The notes under the pieces were generated by a model. The model saw only the letters and a list, made by a program, of their open reading frames with translations, searched no databases and had not been told where the DNA came from. Both the position numbers and the translations under genes were made by a program. From assembly GCF_000255655.1 (NCBI RefSeq), contig NZ_JH636435.1, positions 2,950,325 to 3,014,324 of the forward strand: 64,000 bases of DNA. Reading direction: 5' to 3'. How positions within the stretch are numbered: position 1 is the first letter of the stretch; the number at the start of each line of letters is the position of its first letter. Positions 16,650 through 27,182 of the stretch are shown here, one piece after another. The DNA is from Schlesneria paludicola DSM 18645 (GTDB lineage Bacteria; Planctomycetota; Planctomycetia; Planctomycetales; Planctomycetaceae).

Positions 16650-19043
16650 TCAGTTTGTGGGCCTCTTCATGACCCACAATTCGGTGACATAGTGTCGATC
16701 GCGCCAGTTGAGGTCGCTTTCGTCCAGCTTTTCCCAGGTCAGGATAATCCGTCCATCCTGAGTTGCTTCGAGTGGGACTTCGAAAATCTGCTCAGTCACT
16801 TTGTCGAACGTTTCTCCCGTGGACAGCAGTTTGGCCTTCACTCCGTCGATGACGAGCGGTGATGACCGCTGCGAGAACAGCTTCACGACGTAAGGACTAT
16901 TGGGATCGAGGTCATTGTACGTCATCGGTTGCGTCAGCCTGTAAAGATAGGCATGCCAGGCTTGGCGAAGTGGCGTCTTCACTTCGCGCATCCATCGCTG
17001 ATTGGGTGCAGGAACTTCGTCTTCGTGTCGCATGATGTCGCCCGCGGTCAACAGCTTCATGACGCGGGGTGATTTGCCCACGTGCCCCAGCACATCGTAG
17101 TAGCCCTGTTTACCGGGATTTTCCCAGTTCCGAACGATCGAGAGCCGCCGGAGTTGGGCTTTCGGATCGGACATCGTTTCGATCTTGTCGAACTGATCTT
17201 CCAGCCACCAGCGATTGTTGAGCGGATAGTCGAGAAAATCGAGCACCGCGCCGCGCTGGGAATTGTTCGCCTTGTACTTCGGTACGCTGGTCTGCAGACC
17301 AATTTCCCTAAACAGTTCTTCTCCGAACTGATTCAGGCGTTTGATCAATTCGGGTTCGGCGGGCTGCGACTTGGCCAGTTCGAGCACAGCACGCGCCTTC
17401 GTCATCGCGGGAGTTGCACCGATCTTGTCAGCCTCGTCGAGCTTCGCGAGAGCCTGACGTTCCAGGTCGGTCTCGTAAATCAAGCGGTTCCGAGTGAAGT
17501 ACATGTAATAAGCTCGGAAAAGATGCATGCCAAATCGCCATTTGCTTCCCGGCGCGGGAAGACGCTGCTCCATCTCTTTCCAAAGCAGATAGGTCGCCGT
17601 GACAGAACCTCGATCGGCCAGAGCACCGCGCGTATCGGATTCGAGCGAGAACAGGCCGTCCGCTCCTATTTCCGCCAGCTCGGCCCCGAAGAAGAATCGC
17701 GAATACTCTCGTGCGACATCGCGGGGATTGACGAGCGGATTCCACCCAAGCTGCGTCCAGAGACTCTTGTTGAAGTCATCATGGACGCCGTCAGAATAAC
17801 TGAGGAATCCATCGGTAAAACGGTAGTCCATCTGATAGATGTCGGTGTAATCGACGGGTCGGGGATTGACCGGTTCACGACCAAGTGTCATTCCCAAAGC
17901 AGGGTCAAGCCACGGGATGGGATACTGACAGCGCACGCTGTGCGTAATATCGGGATACCACCGCAACTGGTAGCTTTTTGGCAGTCGTATCCGGGTCGGT
18001 TCCATCGGTGGACTGCTGGGTCCCATCACCAGTCCGCCGAACCAGATCGGCTTCTGCTGCTCAAGGTAGTTGTAGAGGAACTCGACGTCGTCCGGCTTGA
18101 AGTATTGCAGTGACAGCCAGATTTTCACAGTGGGATGAGACTTCCGCACGAGGGCCGCCGTTCGTTCCAGATGCGGCAGCAGGACGTTCGCCTTGTTGTT
18201 GCCGGGGTCACCACCGGGAACGAAAATGGCGTCGAGGCGTTTGATCTTGGTGTAGAACTCTGCTTGCTGTTTCAGGAACTCAACCTCTTTGTCTTCATCT
18301 GGAAGGTTGATCAAGACGGGTAGCCAGATCCAATGCTGCAGGTCGTATTTGTCGCACAGTTCGGCGAACTTGATGTTCATTTTGTCGCGCGTATATTTGA
18401 ACAATGGGCTGGGCTTATCTTCTTGAAACGGGATATTCTCAACCGCGTTCGCACCAAAGATCGCCATCTCGCGAAAGTACTGCTCGTATTGATCGTAGGT
18501 CCAGGCGTCCCAGCTATTGGCCGTATCCCGGTACCCAACCTGGTGACCGCGGAGCGGACGGTCGGGCGTTTCTGCCGCCTGAAAATCAGCCCCGATCGAA
18601 GCGGCGCCCGACTTCCAATCGACCGATCGAAGCAGCTTGCCCACACCGAACATGACACCGCGCGCGTCGTAACCAGTGATGGCAATTGTGGCGGGCTTTC
18701 CGCCTGCTGCCGCGGCCACTGTGATCGCGAACGACTCGGCCTTGGAAGAAACTGTCGAGGAAGCGGTCGAGACGTGACCGACCCAGGTCGGCGAATTCGC
18801 GATGGTGGAAATCGCAATCACGACATCGGCCTTGGCGGGCCATTCGCTGACCACTTTCCAGGAAAGTCCCGTCCGCCGGGCAATTTCTTCCGTCAAGATG
18901 GTCGAGGCCACCTTTTCGGCAGCAGGAAGATCACCGCTTCGGATGACCACAACCGCGCGCGTCAGATCAATTCGTTCTGCCTGAACCGTCGAGACGACCA
19001 GCAGACCAACCGCGAAAGCAATGACTCTGATCAAGCGATGCAT
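16650..19043 (-). CDS. Secreted glycoside-hydrolase-like protein, paralogue B
   Basis: A 797-residue protein with a signal peptide (ending near VSTVQA) and the same architecture and block order as the protein at 9757-12153. Shared blocks include LPAAEKVASTILTEEIARRTG, GYRDTANSWDAWTY, FGANAVENIPFQED, FVPGGDPGNN, VNPRPVDYTDIY, DGVHDDFNK and DYPLNNRWWLEDQFD. It is a probable extracytoplasmic polysaccharide-active enzyme, family not determined. The ATG at 19043 is chosen because AAGGA lies nine bases upstream and the signal peptide then begins at residue 1; the upstream region matches that of paralogue A. The dispersed repeat copy A lies just after its stop codon. Confidence 0.7.
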   Translation of the reverse strand: MHRLIRVIAFAVGLLVVSTVQAERIDLTRAVVVIRSGDLPAAEKVASTILTEEIARRTGLSWKVVSEWPAKADVVIAISTIANSPTWVGHVSTASSTVSSKAESFAITVAAAAGGKPATIAITGYDARGVMFGVGKLLRSVDWKSGAASIGADFQAAETPDRPLRGHQVGYRDTANSWDAWTYDQYEQYFREMAIFGANAVENIPFQEDKPSPLFKYTRDKMNIKFAELCDKYDLQHWIWLPVLINLPDEDKEVEFLKQQAEFYTKIKRLDAIFVPGGDPGNNKANVLLPHLERTAALVRKSHPTVKIWLSLQYFKPDDVEFLYNYLEQQKPIWFGGLVMGPSSPPMEPTRIRLPKSYQLRWYPDITHSVRCQYPIPWLDPALGMTLGREPVNPRPVDYTDIYQMDYRFTDGFLSYSDGVHDDFNKSLWTQLGWNPLVNPRDVAREYSRFFFGAELAEIGADGLFSLESDTRGALADRGSVTATYLLWKEMEQRLPAPGSKWRFGMHLFRAYYMYFTRNRLIYETDLERQALAKLDEADKIGATPAMTKARAVLELAKSQPAEPELIKRLNQFGEELFREIGLQTSVPKYKANNSQRGAVLDFLDYPLNNRWWLEDQFDKIETMSDPKAQLRRLSIVRNWENPGKQGYYDVLGHVGKSPRVMKLLTAGDIMRHEDEVPAPNQRWMREVKTPLRQAWHAYLYRLTQPMTYNDLDPNSPYVVKLFSQRSSPLVIDGVKAKLLSTGETFDKVTEQIFEVPLEATQDGRIILTWEKLDESDLNWRDRHYVTELWVMKRPTN

Positions 19044-19399
19044 CGAAGATCCTTGAATGGGACGATTGGAATGACAACAACCGGGATGTATTTCGGCGAG
19101 AATGGATGCTGGTGCACTGTCGCTGCAAATGGCGGGACGACAATGCATTGAGCCAGACTATCGATCTGAATCCGTTTTTCACACCGAAGCTGGCCAGGCT
19201 TGCCGAGAATTCATTTCGAAGGCCGACGCAGCCCACTTCACTCGGTTTCAACCCGCGAACGAGCGAACCAACGGCGGTGACCTGTTCACCATTCTTGATG
19301 CCGTGCCAGCATCACGGGATGTCCGATTCCACTCGCGAACTCATGACAAAACTGTCATACTGTTGAATGTCTCGCAAATGACTTGTGGAGAGCTAGCGA
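19044..19399. other. Divergent promoter region between the glycosidase-like and DUF1553 genes
   Basis: These 356 bases separate two divergently transcribed secreted-protein genes and should contain both promoters. I see no gene, strong hairpin or named operator. Confidence 0.4.
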
Positions 19400-21823
19400 A
19401 TGCGATTTGGCAGTCTGATCGTCATTGTCGTTTCAGTTCTGGTCCTGCCGTGCGCCAGTTGGGCGGACGTGGAAGTGTCGACGGAAGAGATCCGATTCTT
19501 CGAGACGTCGATCCGCCCGCTCCTGGTCGACAAATGTCATAAATGCCACGGTGCAGACAAACAATGGGGATCGCTGCGTCTCGATTCTCGCGAAACAATT
19601 TTGACGGGCGGCGATTCCGGCCCGGCGATCGCACCGGGAGCGCCGGGCGAAAGTTTGTTGATTCGTGCCGTCAGCCATACCGACGACAACGTCAAGATGC
19701 CTCCGAAAGAGAAGCTGACAGATCAACAGATCGCGGATCTCACTCGCTGGGTTTCGATGGGAGCCCCCTACCCTGCATCGGCCGCCGCCAAGGGCAAGTA
19801 CCGCGATCCAAATCACTGGTCGTTTCAACCACTCCAGCGTCCGGCCGTGCCGCTCACACAAAACTCGACGTGGGGACGCGGATCGCTGGACCAGTTCATT
19901 TTGAACCGATTGGAACGCGAGAATCTCGTTCCCGCGGAACGGGCGGACAAACGGACGTTGATTCGCCGGGCCACATTCGATCTGACCGGATTGCCGCCGA
20001 CACCTGATGAAGTCGAGGCATTTTTGCAGGATGACCGTCCCGACGCCGACGAACGATTGTTTGATCGCCTGCTGGCCGCTCCTGCCTACGGCGAGCGATG
20101 GGGCCGACATTGGCTCGACGTCGCACGCTACGCCGACTCCAACGGTCTCGACGAAAATATTGCGCATGGGAATGCGTGGCGTTATCGTGACTATGTGATT
20201 TCTTCGTTTAATGAAGATCGATCGTTCGACCAGTTTTTACTGGAGCAACTCTCGGGCGATTTGCTGACCGCCACGACCGACGCCGACCGGCATCGCATGT
20301 TGGTCGCGACGGGGTTTCTCGCCATCGGTCCCAAGGTGTTGGCAGAAGTCGACGAATCCAAGATGCGGATGGACATTATCGACGAGCAAATCGACGCCGT
20401 CGGCCGCGCCTTTCTGGGTCTGACACTCGGATGTGCACGCTGCCACGATCACAAATTCGATCCGATTCTGACGGCCGACTACTACGGTCTGGCGGGAATC
20501 TTCAAAAGCACGCGCACGATGGATCAATACACGAAGATCGCGCAGTGGCATGAGAATCCCACGCCGACACCCGAGATCCTGGCACAGAAGGCAGTTCACG
20601 ATGCCGACGTCGCCAAAAAGAAGGAGACGCTTCAATCGTTCACCGAAAAAGCCGATGGGTTGGTGAAGGCCTCGCTGACGCCTGAGCAGGCGGTGCCGGA
20701 AAAACTGGAAGACCGCTATCCCGATGCGACCAAGTCCGAGCTGAAATTGTTGCGAGACGAACTGGCCGCGTTTGAAAAGCTCGCTCCGGTGATTCCGTCG
20801 GCCATGGGAGTGACCGAGGACGCGATCGTCGATGTGGCGATTCACATTCGCGGCAACCCACAGAAACTGGGTGACGTGGTGTCGCGACGCGTTCCGGACG
20901 TTGTCGCGGGTGTGACACCGCCCCAATTCGCAGCGACATCCAGCGGTCGTCTGGAACTGGCACGATGGTTGGTGAACCCCGAGCACCCATTAACGAGTCG
21001 TGTGCTGGTGAATCGCCTCTGGCGGTGGCACTTCGGCAAAGGGCTCGTTCGGACGCCCGACAATTTTGGGATGCTCGGTGAACAGGCGTCGCATCCCGAC
21101 CTTCTCGACTGGCTGGCGCGAGAAACCATGCGTCAGGGCTGGTCGCTGAAGGCACTGCACCGCCAGATCCTGGGTTCGTCCGTGTATCAGCTCGACAGCC
21201 GCGCAAATCACGATCTCATCGAACATGATCCAGAAAATCGACTGTTCGGCCGAGCCAATATCAAGCGGCTAGAAGCGGAAGCGATCCGTGATTCGTTGAT
21301 TGCCATCGGTGGAGGATTGGATCGAACGCTCGGAGGATCGCTATTAAAGGTGAAGAATCGTGAGTTCTTCTTCGACCATACCTCGAAAGACTTGACCGAC
21401 TATCACAGTCGACGCCGATCGGTCTATCAACCGATCGTGCGGAACAACGTTTACGATGTGCTGCTATTGCTCGACTATCCCGACGCGGCGGTTCCATCCG
21501 GCGACCGGGTCACAACGACGATTGCTCCGCAGGCCCTTCTGATGATGAACAGCGATCTTGTCGCGAGCAGCAGTACGGAGTTTGCTCGTGACTTATTGGC
21601 AGAGCCGGCAAGCGATGACTCGGCACGGGTAATTCGTGCCTATGAGATCGCGCTGGGACGCGTTCCCTCACGCGACGAAATCACGGAATCCTTGCAGTTC
21701 GTCGGCCGGATCTCCGACGCGGTCAGGCAAGCTGCGGGCGCACCGGAACAGCATCGACAAGTGGCTTGGGAAAGCCTGTGCCATGTCATCTTGAACTCGA
21801 ACGAATTCGTCTACATCAAGTGA
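19400..21823 (+). CDS. Secreted PSCyt1-DUF1549-DUF1553 protein
   Basis: An 807-residue protein with a signal peptide (about 1-22). It has PSCyt1 with CHKCH (46-50), DUF1549 (about 145-350) containing [12 protein letters not shown], and DUF1553 (about 510-775) with [16 protein letters not shown]. The ATG at 19400 follows GGAGAG. The next gene, a DUF1501 protein, starts 11 bases after its stop; this pair is a standard planctomycete operon. The two are presumed to act together outside the cytoplasm; the reaction is not known. It is about 130 residues shorter than the protein at 4928-7744, mainly in the middle linker. Confidence 0.9.
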   Translation: MRFGSLIVIVVSVLVLPCASWADVEVSTEEIRFFETSIRPLLVDKCHKCHGADKQWGSLRLDSRETILTGGDSGPAIAPGAPGESLLIRAVSHTDDNVKMPPKEKLTDQQIADLTRWVSMGAPYPASAAAKGKYRDPNHWSFQPLQRPAVPLTQNSTWGRGSLDQFILNRLERENLVPAERADKRTLIRRATFDLTGLPPTPDEVEAFLQDDRPDADERLFDRLLAAPAYGERWGRHWLDVARYADSNGLDENIAHGNAWRYRDYVISSFNEDRSFDQFLLEQLSGDLLTATTDADRHRMLVATGFLAIGPKVLAEVDESKMRMDIIDEQIDAVGRAFLGLTLGCARCHDHKFDPILTADYYGLAGIFKSTRTMDQYTKIAQWHENPTPTPEILAQKAVHDADVAKKKETLQSFTEKADGLVKASLTPEQAVPEKLEDRYPDATKSELKLLRDELAAFEKLAPVIPSAMGVTEDAIVDVAIHIRGNPQKLGDVVSRRVPDVVAGVTPPQFAATSSGRLELARWLVNPEHPLTSRVLVNRLWRWHFGKGLVRTPDNFGMLGEQASHPDLLDWLARETMRQGWSLKALHRQILGSSVYQLDSRANHDLIEHDPENRLFGRANIKRLEAEAIRDSLIAIGGGLDRTLGGSLLKVKNREFFFDHTSKDLTDYHSRRRSVYQPIVRNNVYDVLLLLDYPDAAVPSGDRVTTTIAPQALLMMNSDLVASSSTEFARDLLAEPASDDSARVIRAYEIALGRVPSRDEITESLQFVGRISDAVRQAAGAPEQHRQVAWESLCHVILNSNEFVYIK

Positions 21824-21834
21824 ACGAGGTTGAT

Positions 21835-23259
21835 ATGCAATCGGACTTGAGCGGTGCGTCTTTGACCAGCAGGGTCTCACGCCGACATTGGCTGAAACAA
21901 TCGGCGGCAGGATTCGGATCGTTGGCTCTGTCGTCCCTGCTGTCAGAAAGTGCTCTCGCCGCTGACCCGCTGGCATCCAAAGCCCCGCATTTCCCCGCAC
22001 GAGCCAAACGCATCATCTTCCTGTTCATGACGGGCGGGCCCTCACACGTCGACACGTTCGACCCGAAGCCTCTGCTGGACCGCGACGATGGCAAGCCCCT
22101 GCCGTTTGCAAAACCGCGTGTCCAATTCAACAGCACCGGTAATCTGCTCAAATCGCCATGGGCATTTCGACAATACGGAGAATCAGGTGCCTGGGTCAGC
22201 GATCTGTTTCCTCACGTGGCCCAGTGCGTCGATGACATGTGTTTTGTCCATTCAATGCACGGCACGAACCCTGCACACGGCGGAGCACTGCTGAAGCTTC
22301 ACACGGGCAGCGATAATTTTGTGCGACCGAGTATCGGCTCTTGGATCAGTTATGGATTGGGAACGGATAACAGCAATCTGCCAGCATTCGTGACGATTTG
22401 TCCGACGCTCGGCCATGGCGGAATCAATAATTGGGGATCGGCCTTCCTGCCCGCCGCCTATCAAGGAACACCACTCGGCAACGCGAGTGTACCTTCAGAC
22501 AAGGCGCGCGTACGTTACATCAGCAATTCCGTCGTCTCACGCGAGGTCCAGCGGATGCAGTTGGAACGGCTGAACCAGATGAATCGCGAGCATCAGGCGG
22601 TCAGCGGCCTGGAGCCATCACTTGAGGCTCGAATCAATTCGTTTGAACTTGCATTTCGTATGCAGACCGCGATGCCGCTGGTTGAAGACCTGTCGAGCGA
22701 GTCTGAAGAGACGCAGAAGCTGTACGGCATGGACGACCCGGTGAACGCCAACTTTGGCCGGATGTGCCTGATGGCACGTCGATTCGCCGAACGGGGTGTG
22801 CGTTACATCCAGGTGACTCATAGCGATAGCAACGTTCAATGGGATCAACACAGCGACTTGAAGAACGGTCACGAGAAGAACGCACGCGAGGTTGATAAAC
22901 CGATCGCCGGATTGCTGCGCGACCTGAAAGCGCGCGGGTTGCTGGAAGACACACTGGTCTGGTGGGGCGGTGAATTCGGCCGAACGCCCACGGCCGAAGG
23001 GCAAAACGGACGCGATCACAATTGCGAGGGATTCACGATGTGGCTGGCGGGCGGGGGTGTCAAGGGCGGGCTGAGGTATGGCTCGACCGATGACTATGGC
23101 TACTACGCAGCCGAGGATAAGGTTCATATCCATGACCTGCACGCCACGATCTTGCATCTGATGGGGTTGGACCACGAACGGTTGACCTATCGCTATGCGG
23201 GTCGCGATTTCCGCCTGACGGACGTGGAAGGAAATGTCGTACATCAGCTGTTCGCTTAG
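21835..23259 (+). CDS. DUF1501 family Tat-exported protein
   Basis: A 474-residue protein of the DUF1501 family, distantly related to the alkaline phosphatase/sulfatase superfamily. A twin-arginine signal (SRRHWLKQS, residues 15-23, then [13 protein letters not shown]) marks export in folded form. Conserved blocks: [51 protein letters not shown]. The start at 21835 is preferred over an upstream in-frame ATG that would overlap the DUF1553 gene, since GAGGTTG precedes it and the Tat motif is then near the N-terminus. It is co-transcribed with the DUF1553 gene. Catalytic activity is unproven for the family. Confidence 0.92.
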   Translation: MQSDLSGASLTSRVSRRHWLKQSAAGFGSLALSSLLSESALAADPLASKAPHFPARAKRIIFLFMTGGPSHVDTFDPKPLLDRDDGKPLPFAKPRVQFNSTGNLLKSPWAFRQYGESGAWVSDLFPHVAQCVDDMCFVHSMHGTNPAHGGALLKLHTGSDNFVRPSIGSWISYGLGTDNSNLPAFVTICPTLGHGGINNWGSAFLPAAYQGTPLGNASVPSDKARVRYISNSVVSREVQRMQLERLNQMNREHQAVSGLEPSLEARINSFELAFRMQTAMPLVEDLSSESEETQKLYGMDDPVNANFGRMCLMARRFAERGVRYIQVTHSDSNVQWDQHSDLKNGHEKNAREVDKPIAGLLRDLKARGLLEDTLVWWGGEFGRTPTAEGQNGRDHNCEGFTMWLAGGGVKGGLRYGSTDDYGYYAAEDKVHIHDLHATILHLMGLDHERLTYRYAGRDFRLTDVEGNVVHQLFA

Positions 23260-23467
23260 CAGCCTGTGGCAAGCCGGCTCGACGCCTCAAATTCTCATAG
23301 ACGCATCGATCCGGCCCATCAATTACGGTGGATTCGTAAGCTTGCTCGTGCGTGACCTGCGCCAATGTCCTTGACGCGTCGAGGCATCCTCGTCATCGTT
23401 CCTGCCACTTGAATTGATACGGTCCGATGGGAATCCGAAAGAATTACGCGGAGACCGTATCGGTGTG

Positions 23468-23517
23468 TTGAGGGAACGGGGACAGGCACCTTGCGAAGCC
23501 AGTCCCCGTCCCCTCAA
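23468..23517 (+). repeat. Short relative of the about 90-bp repeat (copy E), strong hairpin
   Basis: A 50-bp inverted repeat: TTGAGGGAACGGGGACAGGC pairs with GCCAGTCCCCGTCCCCTCAA around CACCTTGCGAA. The segments GGGGAC.GGCACCTTG and GCCAGTCCCCGT are shared with the 90-bp family, so it looks like a copy without the middle. It sits in the 336-base gap between the DUF1501 gene and uppP, which otherwise shows nothing, and could act as a transcription terminator or mRNA end. Confidence 0.65.
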
Positions 23518-23595
23518 GGCGCCTCATGATTTTCGGCCGGTTTGTTGTGTTGCCCGGATCGTGTCATCAAACTGGACGCCTTTGGAAAGAGCTGA

Positions 23596-24528
23596 ATGAA
23601 GATTTCGCGGACGATTGTTTGCCTGCTACTGATGGCAATTCTGTTGACGGCACGTCAGGTGTACGCGCAAACCGAGGCCAGGGTCGAATCGCCCGAACCA
23701 GCCCGTGCAACGCTGAGCCCGTTCCAGGCGGTGGCGCTGGGATTTGTCGAGGGAGTGACGGAATACCTTCCGGTCAGTTCCACCGGCCACCTGCTGATTG
23801 CCGTGCACTTGCTGGGAATGGACACCACCCAACGACAAAAGGACGCGGCCGAATCGTTGGCCATCTGTATTCAATCCGGTGCAATTCTAGCGGTGCTGGT
23901 GCTGTATTTCGGCCGAATCCGACAGATCGTCGCGGGCATGTTGGGACGCAATCCCGAAGGCCTTAAGCTGCTGTTCAACTTGCTGGTTGCATTCTTTCCA
24001 GCGGCCGTTATCGGCCTGCTGTTCAACAAATGGATCAAGGCGCATTTGTTCGGTGTCATACCAGTTGCCATCGGCTTGTTCGTCGGCGGCGTCCTCATTC
24101 TGGCTCAGTCTCTGTTTGGCATGAAGCAGAACCAAGACACCGGGAAAGAATTGACGCAACTGTCTGTTCGTGACGCACTGTTTGTCGGCATCATGCAATG
24201 CCTGGCGTTCTGGCCGGGGTTCAGCCGCAGTCTCGCGACCATTTTGGGATGCCGGTGGACCGGAATGCGGATGATGGCCGCCGTTGAGTTCAGTTTTTTG
24301 TTGGGGCTGGTCACGCTGTCGGCAGCGACCGCTTATGAAGGATTGAAGCACGGAAAGGATATGATCGCCGACTATGGCATGACGACGCCACTGATCGCCC
24401 TTTTTGTCGCCTTCGTCGCGGCCGTCGTCAGCGTGCGATTCATGGTCGGAGCACTCAGCAAATTCGGATTGAGTCCGTTTGGCTACTATCGAATCCTGCT
24501 GGCACTCGCATGCCTGTACTGGCTGTGA
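23596..24528 (+). CDS. uppP: Undecaprenyl-diphosphate phosphatase (UppP/BacA)
   Basis: A 310-residue polytopic membrane enzyme that dephosphorylates undecaprenyl pyrophosphate to recycle the lipid carrier for cell-wall and polysaccharide synthesis; it can also confer bacitracin resistance. Both active-site motifs are intact: EGVTEYLPVSSTGH (52-65) and PGFSRS with the following LAT (207-215). The protein is about 40 residues longer than typical because a signal-like segment (MKISRTIVCLLLMAILLTAR) and a polar linker precede the usual first membrane helix. An upstream GGAAAG supports ATG 23596. The nearest neighbours are not obvious partners. Confidence 0.93.
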   Translation: MKISRTIVCLLLMAILLTARQVYAQTEARVESPEPARATLSPFQAVALGFVEGVTEYLPVSSTGHLLIAVHLLGMDTTQRQKDAAESLAICIQSGAILAVLVLYFGRIRQIVAGMLGRNPEGLKLLFNLLVAFFPAAVIGLLFNKWIKAHLFGVIPVAIGLFVGGVLILAQSLFGMKQNQDTGKELTQLSVRDALFVGIMQCLAFWPGFSRSLATILGCRWTGMRMMAAVEFSFLLGLVTLSAATAYEGLKHGKDMIADYGMTTPLIALFVAFVAAVVSVRFMVGALSKFGLSPFGYYRILLALACLYWL

Positions 24529-24587
24529 TTCTGCCGTCCCGGTTTCCAGCATTACCGGATACAAGAGCGGGACTCATCCGACACGAC

Positions 24588-24821
24588 TTATTGGCTGTTC
24601 GTCGTACTTTGCGTGTTTCCAACGTGATCAGGTTCATCGGGGGCGGCGCGGGGTGATCCGTCGGGGTTTCGTTCCGGCACACCCAAGTGTTGGCCGCCCT
24701 GTGGAGCCCACGCGCCACTACTGCCGAATGGCCGATCTTCATCGAGTTCGATGCCCTTCGAGACCTCGGGTTTGCCTGCTGCGGAATGAGCGGCCTGTTT
24801 CGATTTATCGCTGGAAGTCAT
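24588..24821 (-). CDS. Small hydrophilic, disordered protein of unknown function
   Basis: A 77-residue protein rich in Pro, Gly, Ser, Asp and Glu (for example GIELDEDRPFGSSGAW and GVPERNPDGSPRAAPDEP). It has no hydrophobic segment or recognised domain. A clear ribosome-binding site, AGAAGGAAAA, lies seven bases before ATG 24821. It follows the ABC exporter gene by 70 bases on the same strand, so it may be translated from the same mRNA. Function unknown. The longer frame starting at 25016 overlaps the exporter gene and is not used. Confidence 0.5.
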   Translation of the reverse strand: MTSSDKSKQAAHSAAGKPEVSKGIELDEDRPFGSSGAWAPQGGQHLGVPERNPDGSPRAAPDEPDHVGNTQSTTNSQ

Positions 24822-24891
24822 CAGTATTTTCCTTCTCGCGGATGCGGATGCGATCACGATGGGATGACGCTCGCCCTGCAAGCGAGCCCCA

Positions 24892-26631
24892 TCAAAGTGC
24901 AGTTGCTGCAGGTGAAGAGTTGTCTTCCGTGATTTCTGCCAGGTATTCGCTCGCGTCCTGGATGTGCCATTTTCCTTTGCCCTCCAGAACCAGAACGTGC
25001 GTGTGATATTTCGCAACTTGCGGGCGGTGACTGACGCTCACGATCGTCGCGTTGCTTTCACGCAATTTCTCGTACAAGCTCGCTTCATTTTTCTCATCGA
25101 GCGCGCTGGTTGCTTCATCAAGGATCACATATGGTTTTTCGGCGAGTAAGACCCGCGCGAAGGCCAAACGCTGTTGTTCACCCAGTGACAGCAATTTTCC
25201 CCAATCGGCATCAACGTCCAGGCCGCCGCATCGCTCAATCAGCTTCGGTAGATTCACCGATTCGAGAATCTGCTGAAACTCTTCATCGGTGACTCCATCA
25301 CGATTATTCGGATAAAGCAGTTGCTGGCGCAGGCTGCCGATAATCATGTAAGGCCGCTGGGGCAAGAACAACATGCTGTCCAAGGATGGCCGCGTGACGG
25401 TTCCGTCTCCCGTATCCCACAAACCGCCGAACACACGTAGCAAAGAGCTCTTGCCGCCGCCGCTTGGCCCCACGATCAAGAGTCCCTCACCTTCACCGAT
25501 GGACAACGACAGGTCTGCGATTAACGTTCGTTTTCCGTCGGGCGTCTCCACGGTCAGATTCTCGACCGAGAACTGCGGCCCCTCAACGGTTGAGACACGT
25601 TTTCCCTCGTCAGGGACCTCATTGGCTTTATTTTCAAGAATCTTCGCAAACCGATCCAGGCGGCTGATTCCCGCGGCAAAGTAGCTGAGTACGTCGAACT
25701 TGTTGACGACGATATTTAACGCCCCGAAGATCGCAGCGAATGCACCGGTCGCTTGAACGACGCGACCAATTTCGATCTCCCCCGCCATGACGCGGGGTGC
25801 GAGAATGATTCCGGGAATGATCATCGTGGCCGTGATGAATGAATACTGGAACACGTTCAAGAAGAATTGCCAGTTCACCAGCTTGTTAAAGTTCTGGAAG
25901 ACTTCCGCAAATTTGTCGCGAATGTTTTGCGACTCCTGTGCTTCACCTCGATAAAAGGCGATCGATTCGGCATTTTCGCGAACGCGAACCAAACTAAAGC
26001 GTAGATCGGCCTCACGTCGCAACTGGAAGAAGTTCAGTCCGACCAGGGGCCGTCCGAAGATGAGCGTGGTGATACCCGTTCCGATCGCGGCGTATACGAC
26101 AATGAAGTAGACCAGAATGTGCGAGATCGACCACAAGACACCGCAAAATGCAATCAGTTGCAATGCGGTTTCGATGAAGATCAATAGGAAGTAGATCGAC
26201 TTTTGCGTAAACGAATTGATGTCTTCCGAAATACGTTGATCGGGATTATCGATTTCCGCGGAATAGGTCAGTTTGTAGAACGCCGTATTACTGAAGTAAT
26301 TGCCGACGAACCGCTGCGTCATCCATCGTCGCCAATAGTTCGACAATCGATCCCGAACAAAGTAGTACAACCCATAGATTGGAACGGCGACCGCAATGAG
26401 TGCTGTCGCGTAATAGATCGATCGCCAATAGCGATCGGAATCGCGGGCGGCCAGAGCAGACGAGAACTCGCCCGTTTGCTGGTTGAGCAACACGCTCGCG
26501 GCGGTATTCGTGAGCATCAAGACGACCAATAAGACGAGCAGGCCGCGAGCAACCCACTTCTCATCAGAAAAAAAATACGGCTTTGACAGGACGACAAAGC
26601 GCGGTACGAGACGAGAATTCAGTCGTGCCAT
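24892..26631 (-). CDS. ABC transporter, SbmA/BacA-YddA-like, fused membrane and ATPase domains
   Basis: A 579-residue half-transporter with an N-terminal membrane domain (ABC_membrane_2 type, about 1-330, 5-6 helices) and a C-terminal ATPase. Recognisable points: the EEN-like AEIDNPDQRISEDI segment typical of the YddA/ABCD group, Walker A VGPSGGGKSS, signature LSLGEQQRL, and Walker B YVILDEATSALDE. Family members work as dimers moving peptides, cobalamin-like molecules or acyl-CoA; the substrate here is unknown. The ATG at 26631 is used; a TTG nine bases upstream is possible and no strong ribosome-binding site is seen for either. A BON lipoprotein gene lies 155 bases upstream on the same strand. 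Confidence 0.88.
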   Translation of the reverse strand: MARLNSRLVPRFVVLSKPYFFSDEKWVARGLLVLLVVLMLTNTAASVLLNQQTGEFSSALAARDSDRYWRSIYYATALIAVAVPIYGLYYFVRDRLSNYWRRWMTQRFVGNYFSNTAFYKLTYSAEIDNPDQRISEDINSFTQKSIYFLLIFIETALQLIAFCGVLWSISHILVYFIVVYAAIGTGITTLIFGRPLVGLNFFQLRREADLRFSLVRVRENAESIAFYRGEAQESQNIRDKFAEVFQNFNKLVNWQFFLNVFQYSFITATMIIPGIILAPRVMAGEIEIGRVVQATGAFAAIFGALNIVVNKFDVLSYFAAGISRLDRFAKILENKANEVPDEGKRVSTVEGPQFSVENLTVETPDGKRTLIADLSLSIGEGEGLLIVGPSGGGKSSLLRVFGGLWDTGDGTVTRPSLDSMLFLPQRPYMIIGSLRQQLLYPNNRDGVTDEEFQQILESVNLPKLIERCGGLDVDADWGKLLSLGEQQRLAFARVLLAEKPYVILDEATSALDEKNEASLYEKLRESNATIVSVSHRPQVAKYHTHVLVLEGKGKWHIQDASEYLAEITEDNSSPAATAL

Positions 26632-26786
26632 GGTTGTCAAATGACTTAAAAAAAGTGGTTGAGCAACGGCCGCATCAACGAATCGGCCATTCGTGCGCGC
26701 AAGGAACGGGGAACCGATTTCGGATCGGCCCAGCCAGGAAAGAGCGTATTTTGCAGAACGGCATCGAGCGTTCCGCGTGGATCGGA

Positions 26787-27182
26787 CTATTCCACTTCGA
26801 CCCAGTTGTCGACATGATCCGCGCCGGCGATCGATTCAGCGATTTCACCGGCTTTCTGCTTTTCTTCGAGCGTTTTGACCAGACCGGTGAGTGTGACCTT
26901 GCCATCGCTCGTATTGACTTTGATCTGCTCCAAACTGACCGCCATTTTCGAATCCATCATGCCCTTGCGGATGTCCGCAGTCACCTGCTCATCACTATTG
27001 GACTTTTCCTGATCAAGCGGCTGCGTGGAGCTCGACGATCGATGTTCGCTGGGGCTCACAAGTGACTCCTCAGCCGTTGGAGTTGTCTTCGAGACCGGAG
27101 GTTTATTGGCGGTCTGGTTCGTCGTCTCAGAGCAGGCGGAAACACAAAGCAGCAAGAGGCCGCTGATGGTGAGGCGTCTCAT
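26787..27182 (-). CDS. BON-domain lipoprotein
   Basis: A 131-residue predicted lipoprotein. The signal peptide ends in LCVSAC with the lipidated cysteine near residue 17. A Ser/Thr/Pro-rich linker (about 18-60) leads to a single BON domain (about 65-131) with VTADIRKGM, VNTSDGKVTLTGLV and AESIAGADHVDNWVEV. BON domains bind phospholipid and occur in envelope-stress proteins such as OsmY, which has two; this protein has one. It may share transcripts with the downstream ABC exporter. Confidence 0.85.
   Translation of the reverse strand: MRRLTISGLLLLCVSACSETTNQTANKPPVSKTTPTAEESLVSPSEHRSSSSTQPLDQEKSNSDEQVTADIRKGMMDSKMAVSLEQIKVNTSDGKVTLTGLVKTLEEKQKAGEIAESIAGADHVDNWVEVE

Noticed and set aside
17082-18113. 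A 343-codon plus-strand frame inside the second glycosidase-like gene
   Set aside because: It is antisense to a gene whose paralogue, signal peptide and conserved blocks are clear; the matching antisense frame also appears at 10033-10926 in the first copy.
24181-24260. A possible defect in the second UppP active-site motif
   Set aside because: The sequence PGFSRS followed by LAT fits the family pattern PGxSRSxxT, so the enzyme appears intact.
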